Of a stretch of 64,000 nucleotides of DNA, positions 34,838 through 43,600 are shown one piece after another; the stretch's first letter is position 1; every line of letters starts with the position of its first letter. Both the position numbers and the translations under genes were made by a program. The notes under the pieces were generated by a model. It saw only the letters and a list, made by a program, of their open reading frames with translations. It ran no database searches and was not told where the DNA came from. The stretch spans positions 1,364,001-1,428,000 of the forward strand of contig NC_011726.1 of NCBI RefSeq assembly GCF_000021805.1, in the 5' to 3' direction. The DNA is from Rippkaea orientalis PCC 8801 (GTDB taxonomy: Bacteria; Cyanobacteriota; Cyanobacteriia; Cyanobacteriales; Microcystaceae).

Positions 34838-35776
34838 TCAATCGATGTTGATCAAGCAAGGTTCAATGGTGGCTACAACCGATTTTGCTAAAGCTTCTAA
34901 ATCATAACCCCCTTCTAACCCAAAGAGAATCCGATGGGTTAAAGTGAGCAAATCTTGGGTAAATAGGGTATAATCAGAAGGCTGTAGAGAAATTTCGGCT
35001 AAGGGATCAGCTTGGTTGGCATCGTACCCGGCACTCACGATGAGAAAATCGGGGTTAAAGTTCTTTAAAAAGGGCATGACTTGACTCTTAAAAGCGGTTT
35101 GATACTCGGTTAGGGTACTTCCGGCAGCCATAGGGATATTGAGCACATTATTATAGTTTCCGCGATCGCTGGCTTTTCCGGTTCCGGGGTAACAGGGAAA
35201 TTGATGCAGGGAACAATAGGCGATATTGGCGTTATTTTCCACAATAGCTTCGGTTCCATTGCCATGATGGACATCCCAATCAAGGATCGCCACTCGTTTG
35301 ACTTGGGAATGTTCTAAACTATAGTAAGCTGCGATCGCTGCGTTAGAAAACAGACAAAATCCCATTCCCGTCTCCTTGATGGCATGATGGCCAGGAGGAC
35401 GGACTAACGCAAAAGCCGGATGATGATTGTTTAATACTTGGTCAACCCCATCTAACCAAGCACTAACCGCTAATAACGCAATATCATAGCTTTGGGGAGA
35501 AACGGGAGTATCCATATCCAGCATTCCTCCCCCTGATGTAGCTATCTGTTCTACCCGTTGAATATAAGCGGTAGTATGAATTTTGTTAACATAGGGGATA
35601 ACATCGCGTTGAGTAATAGGCGTTGGGGAAATCCAAGACAAACGATCGCACCAAGCAACTTCTTTTAAACCCTTAACAATAGCCGTCAACCGTTCAGGAC
35701 ATTCTGGATGAAAAGCTCCTGTTTTATGGTTCAAAAAATCGTCAGAATAAATTATCGTAAAATAGTCATTATTCAT
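34838..35776 (-). CDS. Histone deacetylase-family (class II-like) deacetylase
   Basis: Arginase/deacetylase-fold zinc enzyme of 312 residues from ATG 35776. Family motifs are HPECPERL near the N-terminus, RPPGHHA with the catalytic His pair, GFCLFSNAAIAA, the metal ligands in DWDVHHGNGT, SAGYDANQADPL, and GLEGGYD at the end. Bacterial members act on acetylated small molecules, polyamines or proteins; the substrate here is unknown. The upstream open frame (to 35914) runs into the end of a TnpB element and is not part of the gene. No good ribosome site precedes the ATG, and the element begins about 22 bp upstream. Confidence 0.92.
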   Translation of the reverse strand: MNNDYFTIIYSDDFLNHKTGAFHPECPERLTAIVKGLKEVAWCDRLSWISPTPITQRDVIPYVNKIHTTAYIQRVEQIATSGGGMLDMDTPVSPQSYDIALLAVSAWLDGVDQVLNNHHPAFALVRPPGHHAIKETGMGFCLFSNAAIAAYYSLEHSQVKRVAILDWDVHHGNGTEAIVENNANIAYCSLHQFPCYPGTGKASDRGNYNNVLNIPMAAGSTLTEYQTAFKSQVMPFLKNFNPDFLIVSAGYDANQADPLAEISLQPSDYTLFTQDLLTLTHRILFGLEGGYDLEALAKSVVATIEPCLINID

Positions 35777-35790
35777 CGAAAATTTGGGTC

Positions 35791-37086
35791 TGAAACCCCG
35801 TCGTTCTACGACGGCTTTACTATTAAATAGTAGCACATTCACAAAAGATCTGTTAAACTGTAAGGCATGACAGAACGTGCCTATCGCTTTCGATTTTACC
35901 CAACCACCGAGCAAGAAAATTTGTTGCGACGGACAATGGGATGCGTCCGCTTAGTCTACAACAAGGCTTTAGCAACACGCACCGGAGGATGGTATGAAAA
36001 ACAAGAACGAATAGGCTACGAACAGACATCAAGCTTGTTAACCGAATGGAAAAAGCAAGAAGATTTAGAGTTTCTTAATGATGTTAGCTGTGTTCCATTA
36101 CAGCAATGTTTAAGACATCTTCAGACAGCTTTTACCAACTTTTGGGGCCAACGAGCCAAGTATCCTAACTTCAAAAAAAAACGAAATGGAGGTAGTGCCG
36201 AGTTTACCCGTTCTGCATTCAAGTGGAAAGATGGTAAGCTATTTTTAGCTAAAAGTAAAGACCCTTTAAATATTGTTTGGAGTCGCTATATTCCTCAAGA
36301 TTGCAGTCCATCAACGGTAACAGTTAAGCTTGACCCATCAGGGCGTTGGTTTGTCTCGATTTTAGTCAAAGATTCAACTATCAAACCTTTGCCCAAGACA
36401 GGTAAAAAAGTAGGGATTGATGTAGGAGTAACTAGCTTCATTACTACCAGCGAAGGAGAAAAAGTAGCCAATCCTCAACAATTTAAACGCTTGTACAAAA
36501 AGCTAAAAAGAAAGCAATCATGCTTGAGTCGGAAAACCAAAGGCTCAAATAACCGATATAAAGCTTGTCTTGAAGTAGCTAAAGTTCACGCTCAAATTAA
36601 AGATGCGCGTACCGATTTTCTTCACAAACTGACGACTAAACTTGTCCGAGAAAATGACTTAATTGTTATCGAAGATTTAGCCATTAGAAATATGGTTAAA
36701 AATCCTAAGTTAGCTCGGTCAATTAGTGACGCTGCTTGGGGAGAATTTAATGGACAATTAGAGTATAAATGTCAATGGTACGGGAAGGAATTAATTAAGA
36801 TTGACCGCTATTTTCCTAGTAGTAAACGATGTGGAAATTGTGGTCACATAATTGACAAACTACCGTTAAATATTCGTCAATGGGAATGTCCCAACTGTGG
36901 GGCTAACCATGACCGAGATATTAACGCCAGTCAAAACATTTTGGCCGCAGGGCTTGCGGTGTCAGTCTGTGGAGCGAGTGTAAGACCCGAAGAGAGTAAA
37001 TCTCGCAAGGCAACTGCATTGAAGCAGAAACCTAAGTTGTGAGGCTTAGGAATCCCCGCCCTTGTAGGGCGCGGGAGGATGTCAAT
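35791..37086 (+). mobile_element. Solo-tnpB (IS1341-type) IS200/IS605 element
   Basis: Contains only tnpB. The left end carries CCGTCG/CGACGG (35798-35814). The right end has two consecutive hairpins, CCTAAG/CTTAGG (37031-37050) and CCCGCCC/GGGC-GCGGG (37055-37075), then GGAGGATGTCAA, the typical right end of this group and the 3' part of a TnpB omega RNA. Boundaries are approximate. Without tnpA it would need a transposase in trans. Confidence 0.75.
35867..37042 (+). CDS. tnpB: TnpB, RNA-guided nuclease (solo)
   Basis: A 391-residue TnpB. It has the N-terminal RFRFYPTTEQENLLRRTMGC, the RuvC Asp in KVGIDVGVTSF, the Glu in IVIEDLAIRNM and the Asp in NHDRDINASQNI, plus the zinc ribbon CGNCG...CPNCG. 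All sites are intact. It is only distantly similar to the TnpB at 27973-29247, so the window holds two separate lineages. The tail after DINASQNI is basic and overlaps the predicted omega RNA. The start ATG lies downstream of the left-end hairpin. Confidence 0.92.
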   Translation: MTERAYRFRFYPTTEQENLLRRTMGCVRLVYNKALATRTGGWYEKQERIGYEQTSSLLTEWKKQEDLEFLNDVSCVPLQQCLRHLQTAFTNFWGQRAKYPNFKKKRNGGSAEFTRSAFKWKDGKLFLAKSKDPLNIVWSRYIPQDCSPSTVTVKLDPSGRWFVSILVKDSTIKPLPKTGKKVGIDVGVTSFITTSEGEKVANPQQFKRLYKKLKRKQSCLSRKTKGSNNRYKACLEVAKVHAQIKDARTDFLHKLTTKLVRENDLIVIEDLAIRNMVKNPKLARSISDAAWGEFNGQLEYKCQWYGKELIKIDRYFPSSKRCGNCGHIIDKLPLNIRQWECPNCGANHDRDINASQNILAAGLAVSVCGASVRPEESKSRKATALKQKPKL

Positions 37087-37843
37087 CTCTTTCTCTGCGT
37101 TTTTTATGACGATCAAGACTTTCTTGTAATAAGTTGAGAACTTCTGTGGCAATAGCAATCACTTGATTAGGTCCAAACCCTGCTTGAGTGAGTTCTTTAA
37201 AAAAGGATTTAGCCACTATTTTAGCTAATTTTGTCGGGTTGGGATGAACCATAATATCTGCTTCTATTTTTGTTTCCGTCAAATCTCGTGCTACCGCTAA
37301 TTCAATGAACTTAGAACGCATAATCGATTGTAGGTGAGAAATGTGGAGAGATTTCCCCACAAATAGAGCCAACATCTCTAATAATTTTAAATCATCTTCC
37401 TCAAAATCAGATGGCTTTAGAGAATGACTAACATTAATGACTCCTACCACTTGTTTAGCCAAAAGAATAGGAACAGATATCAAACTTTTATGCTTATCAT
37501 CAAGATAATGGGCTACTGTCACAAATTCAGATTGATAGAGATCCTTAATGAATAAAGATTTTCCAGTGGCAGCCACATAACCGGCTATTCCTTGATTAAG
37601 TTTTGTTACTTCCTGATAAGCACATGGGGGCAAATTGCCATAATGGGTAAAAACCCGCAAAGAAGTCTCTTGACTTGGAGAATCTTCAGGGTTTGATAAT
37701 AGCATAATCGAACAGCGTTCAGTTTGAAGAATTTGAGCCGTCAATTTTGTCACTTCTTCTAAACCCTGTTCCAGGCTAATGGGTTCCTCCAATAAATTGG
37801 ACAGTTCCGCCAAACGAAATAGGAAATCATGTAATTTATCCAT
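37082..37843 (-). CDS. GAF-domain protein
   Basis: A 253-residue soluble protein. A GAF domain spans about 20-170 (LQTERCSIMLL, then LNQGIAGYVAATGKSLFI and KSLISVPILLAKQVVGVINV), followed by a helical C-terminal region with a basic end. GAF domains bind cyclic nucleotides, bilins or other small ligands; no conserved chromophore Cys is evident in the usual place. The stop codon TGA (37082-37084) coincides with the right end of the solo TnpB element, so the native C-terminus may have been changed by the insertion. It is divergent from the FHA protein gene and may belong to the same signalling neighbourhood. Confidence 0.85.
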   Translation of the reverse strand: MDKLHDFLFRLAELSNLLEEPISLEQGLEEVTKLTAQILQTERCSIMLLSNPEDSPSQETSLRVFTHYGNLPPCAYQEVTKLNQGIAGYVAATGKSLFIKDLYQSEFVTVAHYLDDKHKSLISVPILLAKQVVGVINVSHSLKPSDFEEDDLKLLEMLALFVGKSLHISHLQSIMRSKFIELAVARDLTETKIEADIMVHPNPTKLAKIVAKSFFKELTQAGFGPNQVIAIATEVLNLLQESLDRHKKRRERD

Positions 37844-38003
37844 TCTATTGTCTACATTCCTACGGAATTGGCTTCTGGTGATAGAATACCATTAATATTA
37901 GGAGGCCTAGCATATTTTTCTAACGATTAGCATTGTCATGTTAGTTTAAGGCTACTTTTCGGGAACGTTATGATTATAGACCCCCAATTCTGTATAGCTT
38001 GTG

Positions 38004-40526
38004 ATGAGTAATGCTTCAGAAGTTCGCCATGTTCTAATTATCTCTGATTCTAAATCGAGACGAATTGTTCCTCTAACCGAGAGTACTTATTCTATCGGTC
38101 GTGATCCCAATACGAATATTCTACTCTATGATCGCCAAGTTTCTCGCCATCATGCCACGATTTTACAAGTAACAAACGACCAAGGTGAACAACCTTTATA
38201 TCGGATTATTGATGGAGATTTACAAGGAAAAAGAAGCACCAATGGTATTACTATTAATGGGAAAAATTGTCTGTCCCATGATTTGAAATCGGGCGATGAA
38301 ATTCGCTTTGGTAGTAAGTGTTATGCTAATTATCATATTATTATTAATTCTGAAGATCTTGATTCTTTGAAAGAAGAAGAGTGTCAATCCGACACCCTTG
38401 TTAAATCTGACTCGTTAGATCTTTCTCTCTTTAAAACATCAATGAACCAAACCGATGAAGAGATTAAGCCAGATTTCTTGGAAATAGGGCAAAAAAACTC
38501 AAATAAAATAGCTCTTGAAGAAAATTATTTAGAGAGTCCAGATGATTTAGCTTCATTAACGCAAGGCAATCCTAACCCGATTATTGAAATCAATTTTGAA
38601 GGAGAAATAACCTATCTTAATATCTCCGCTAGAGTCAAATTTCCGACCCTGCAACAAGATTTATCGAAGCATCCTATTTTAGAAGGACTAATCGTTGGAT
38701 CGTCTACCCAAAAAGGAACTTCTTTTGTCCGAGAAATTCAAATTGAACACGCATTTTTTGAACAACATATCCACTATTTAGAAGATAAGAAAGCCATCAG
38801 ACTGTATTTGTTTGATATTACTAAATATAAGACGAGAGAGGCTAAATTAACCACAGGAAAAGATCGCTATCGACTCTTTGTTGAACAGGCAACAGAAGGA
38901 ATTTTATTAGTTAATTGTGAAACCCAGTACATTATTGAAGCTAACCAAGCCTATTGTCATTTATTAGGGTACACCACTGCGGAAATTATTGGCTTAAGTT
39001 TGCATCAATTAATTGCTATAGATAAAGCAATTATAGACCAAGAATTGAGTTGTGTAACGTCAGAAACACCTTATTTTATTAAAGAGTCTATTCATCGACA
39101 TAAAGATGGTTCTTTGATTAGTGTCTCGGGGAAAATTAATCGAACAACCTATCAAGGACAAGAAATTTTTTGTTTAGTTATTAGAGATATTCGCGATCGC
39201 AAACAAGCTGAAGAACAACTACAATATCAAGCATTGCATGATCCCTTAACCAATCTACCTAACCGAGAATCCTTTAATCAAAAATTAGTCTTAGCCTTAG
39301 ATCATGCTCAACGTTATCAACATCTGATGGCAGTCATGTTTGTTGATATTGATTCCTTTACTAATATTAATAATACATTGGGTCCTTCTATCGGCGATCG
39401 CCTCTTAGACAGTTTTGGTAAACGTCTTTCCTCTTGTGTCAGAACAGGAGATACGGTAGCGCGTTGGGGAAGTGATGAATTTGTCTTACTGCTTCCCCAA
39501 ATTAAAAATACAGAAGATACGGTTAAATTAGCCCAACGGATTTTTGATAACCTCCAGGTTCCTTTTATTTTAGATGACCATCGACTTCCTGTTAAATGTA
39601 GTATTGGCATTGCGGTTTATCCTCAAGACGGAGAAGCAGGAGAAACCCTCCTGAAAAATGCCGGAACAGCCCTCGGACGTACCAAAGAACAAGGACGCAA
39701 TCATTATCAATTTTATAATCCTAATTTAAGTTCTGAGGCTGCTTTATTATTACGGTTAGAAAGTCTCCTTCATCAAGGATTAGAAAAGAAACAATTTTTC
39801 TTACATTATCAACCTCAAATTAATCTGAAAACTAAGAAAGTCGTGGGAATGGAAGCCTTATTACGGTGGGAACATCCCTCTTTAGGCATAATTAACCCGC
39901 AAAAATTCATTCCCTTAGCGGAAAAAACCGATCTCATTTTACATTTAGGCAAATGGGTTTTACAAACCGCTTGTGAACAAAATATCTCTTGGCAAAAAGA
40001 TGGTTTACCCCCCATTTCTATAGGAGTCAATTTATCAGCAAGAGAGGTACAACAACCTAATTTAGCTGAAGTGGTTGCGAGGGTTTTAAATGATACCGGA
40101 CTTGATCCCCAGTGGTTAGAATTAGAACTGACAGAAATGTCATTACGACAGCACTTAACCCAAGCGCGAAAAAGCTTACGAGATCTCAAAAATCTAGGGG
40201 TTCGTATCGCCTTAGATGACTTTGGGACAGGGTTTTCTTCTTTGGGTTATTTGCAACAATTTTCCTTTCGGACATTAAAACTTCATCAAGCGTTCATTCG
40301 AGATCTTCGGGGAACTTCTGAAGAATTGGGAATTATTTCTGCTGCATTAGCCATTAGTAAAGGGTTCAATATGCGTATTGTTGCTGAAGGGGTAGAAACA
40401 GAAGAACAACTGAAAATTTTATCCAATTTAAACTGCGAAGAAATTCAAGGCTATTGCTTTAGTCGTCCCCTTCCAGTTAAGGAAGCAACCGTATTTTTAC
40501 AAAATGCAGCTAGAGGTTCTTTATGA
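38004..40526 (+). CDS. FHA-PAS-GGDEF-EAL cyclic-di-GMP signalling protein
   Basis: An 840-residue cytosolic protein. An N-terminal FHA domain (about 10-110: YSIGRDPNTN, VSRHHATI, STNGITING) reads phosphothreonine. PAS domains follow (about 190-280, weak, and 290-400). The GGDEF domain has WGSDEF in place of GGDEF but keeps the RTGD inhibitory site. The EAL domain has GMEALLRWEHP, LDDFGTGFSS and VAEGVETEEQ, but HQAF where KIDRSF is usual. It is probably a phosphodiesterase with a weak or altered cyclase. I start at ATG 38004, directly after an in-frame GTG. It is 76 bp upstream of a hybrid kinase. Confidence 0.92.
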   Translation: MSNASEVRHVLIISDSKSRRIVPLTESTYSIGRDPNTNILLYDRQVSRHHATILQVTNDQGEQPLYRIIDGDLQGKRSTNGITINGKNCLSHDLKSGDEIRFGSKCYANYHIIINSEDLDSLKEEECQSDTLVKSDSLDLSLFKTSMNQTDEEIKPDFLEIGQKNSNKIALEENYLESPDDLASLTQGNPNPIIEINFEGEITYLNISARVKFPTLQQDLSKHPILEGLIVGSSTQKGTSFVREIQIEHAFFEQHIHYLEDKKAIRLYLFDITKYKTREAKLTTGKDRYRLFVEQATEGILLVNCETQYIIEANQAYCHLLGYTTAEIIGLSLHQLIAIDKAIIDQELSCVTSETPYFIKESIHRHKDGSLISVSGKINRTTYQGQEIFCLVIRDIRDRKQAEEQLQYQALHDPLTNLPNRESFNQKLVLALDHAQRYQHLMAVMFVDIDSFTNINNTLGPSIGDRLLDSFGKRLSSCVRTGDTVARWGSDEFVLLLPQIKNTEDTVKLAQRIFDNLQVPFILDDHRLPVKCSIGIAVYPQDGEAGETLLKNAGTALGRTKEQGRNHYQFYNPNLSSEAALLLRLESLLHQGLEKKQFFLHYQPQINLKTKKVVGMEALLRWEHPSLGIINPQKFIPLAEKTDLILHLGKWVLQTACEQNISWQKDGLPPISIGVNLSAREVQQPNLAEVVARVLNDTGLDPQWLELELTEMSLRQHLTQARKSLRDLKNLGVRIALDDFGTGFSSLGYLQQFSFRTLKLHQAFIRDLRGTSEELGIISAALAISKGFNMRIVAEGVETEEQLKILSNLNCEEIQGYCFSRPLPVKEATVFLQNAARGSL

Positions 40527-40602
40527 AGTCATAAGTCAGGTGAGATTCTTCGCTGCTCTATCCGCTATACTCGATATTATACAGATTTAGCCTTTTGGTG
40601 GT

Positions 40603-43600
40603 ATGAACCAGAAAATCCGCCACTTTTTAAGTCTTTTCGTCATCGCTATAGGTTGTCTGGTGTTACTGGGATGGCAAATAGACAATCCTCTACTCAAAAG
40701 TGGATTTCCCGGCAGTCCCTCGACCATGAAAGCCAATACAGCCTTATGTTTTATTTTGGCTGGTCTCTCTTTAAGACTCCTCCAATCTCCACGAATCACG
40801 AAACTACGCCATCAAATAGCCCAAGGAACCGCGTTATTGGTTTTGATCATTGGATTATTAACCTTGATTCAATATGGTTTTAATTGGAATTTAGGGATAG
40901 ACCAATGGTTATTTCAAGATGTTACGTCTTTAGTGAATCCTTATCCTGGCAGAATGGGAGTCAATACAGCACTCAATTTTGTCTTGATGGGAATGGCTTT
41001 GTTATGGTTGGGGAAAAACACCACCCAAAGCATTTGGTTAGCTCATATTTTCAGTAGTATAGCAGCAATTATTTCCCTTTTGTCCTTATTTGGACATCTT
41101 TTTAGTGTTACTGTTCTGGCTACACTGATAATATTTAGCACCACTCAGGCACTACACACAGCCCTCACTTTTCTAATTCTCTATAGTGGATTGCTATTAA
41201 CAACTCCAGAACAAGGACTGATGGAAGTCCTTACCAGTCCCTTAATAGGTGGAGTGGTTTCCCGTTGGTTGATCCCTTGGGCGATCATCTTTCCCCTAGT
41301 TTTGGATAGGTTAGCATTGCAAGGGTTTTATTTAGGTTGGTATGACTTAAAAGCGGCCTATGGAATACAAGCAACGTTTACGATTGTTTCGTTTTTACTG
41401 ATGATTTGGTGGGCAGCTTATTTACTCAATAAAATTGAACGCGATCGCACTTCCACTAACACTGCCCTTAAACAAACTCAATATCAATTTCAACAAGCAA
41501 TAGAAGCCGCTAATTTAGGCACATGGCAATGGAATCTTTTAAATAACAATGTGATTCTATCTCCTCAAGCTGAAACGCTTTTAGGATTACAAAACTGCCG
41601 TTTTGAAGGCACTAATGAAGCATTTTTTGACTTATTGTCTAGAGATGATCGAGAACCTTTAATCAATTCACTCCAAGTTTCGATCTTAAACGCTTCTGAG
41701 TGGCAACTGGATCATCAAATTAATGACCGTTGGGTTAGTTTAATGGGTAAATGTCTCTACGATGAAAGCGGACAAGCAATACAAATGATAGGCATTATCA
41801 AAGATATTACCCATCGTAAGGAAACTGAACTTAAGTTAAAAAAATTCAACGACCGGTTAGAAAACCGTGTTAATCAAAGAACTGCTGAATTGAGAGAAGC
41901 GAATCATCAACTACAAGAAGAATTATTAAAACGGCATCAAATTGAAGAAGCCTTACAACAAAAATCTGCTGAATTTGAAGCTATTTTTCAAGCGATTCCT
42001 GATGCTATTATTTTTGCTGATAAGACTCGTCATATTCAGAAAGTCAATTCAGCATTTACTTATTTATTTGGGTATCTTCCTGACGAGGTTTATGGCCAGA
42101 CAACTGAGATGTTATATGTTTCTTCAGAAGAATATTACGAACAAGACAGAAAACGATTTAATCTGACAGCAAAAGAACAAAATAAACCCTATGAAATTCG
42201 TTATCGACGCAAAGATAGTACAATCTTTTTTACGGAAACTGTTGGTTCTAGTGTCAAAGATAATCAAGAAAACGTCATAGGATTTGTCGGTATTGTTCGA
42301 GATATTAGTGAACGGAAAGAAGCGCAAGAAACCTTGAAAAAATATGCTGATGAAATTACAGATTTATACAATAATGCCCCTTGTGGCTACCATTCTTTAG
42401 ATAGTAATGGTGTTTTCATTCATATTAATGATACGGAACTGACTTGGTTAGGGTATACCCGTGAGCAAGTCATAGGGAAAGTCAAATTATTAGATTTACT
42501 GATTCCTAAAAGTCGTAAAACTTTTAGTCAGCATTTTGAATTATTAAAACAGGGATATAGCATCAATAGTCTTGAACTTTCAATGTTACGAAGCAATGGG
42601 ACAGTTATGTCAATTATGTTGAATGTTAACCCGATTCAAGATACTGAGGGTAATTTTATCATGAGTCGTGCTACCCTATTTGATATTAGTGAACACAAAG
42701 AAGCAGAGAAAACACTACAAAAATATGCTGATGAAATTACAGATTTATACAATAATGCCCCTTGTGGCTACCATTCTTTAGATAGTAATGGCGTTTTTGT
42801 GCAGATCAATAATACAGAACTTAAGTGGTTAGGATATACCCGCGAACAAGTGATTGGTAAACTCAAATTTTCAGATATTATAACGCCTAAGGGTTGTCAA
42901 ATTTTTCAACAAAATTTTGAAGAGTTTAAACAAAGTGGTTGGGTTAAAGGTTTAGAGTTTGAAATGGTCTGTGCCGATGGAAAAATTTTCCCAGTAATCT
43001 TAAATGCAACAGCCATTAAAGATGCTGATGGAAAGTTTATTATGAGTCGTTCTACTATTTTTGATATTACGGAACAGCAAGCTGCACTCCGTGAACGCAA
43101 ACAAATTGAACAAGAATTACAAAAGACAACAACCCTACAAAAAGCTATTTTAGATAGTGCCAACTATACCATCATTTCCACCACAGAAGATGGAACCATT
43201 GTTACCTTTAATGCTGCTGCTGAAAAATGGTTAGGTTATAGCGCAATCGAAGTCATCGGCAAAACCACACCAGCTATCATTCATGACCCAGAGGAAGTCG
43301 TACAAAAAGCCCAAGAATTATCCCTTGAGTTGGGGAGAGTTATTGAACCCGGGTTTGAGGTATTTGTAGCCAAAGCCCGTTTAGGAGAACCCGATGAGGG
43401 AGAATGGTCTTATATTCGTAAAGATGGCAGTCGTTTTCCTGTTTTACTGTCTGTTACTGCCTTACGCAATAGCCAAGGACAGATTACAGGGTTTCTCGGT
43501 ATTGGCAGCGATATCACCCAACGGAAGCAAGCTGAAAGGGCTTTACGAGACAGTGAGGAACGGTTACAATTAGCCCTAGAAGCGTCTGGGGATGGTCTAT

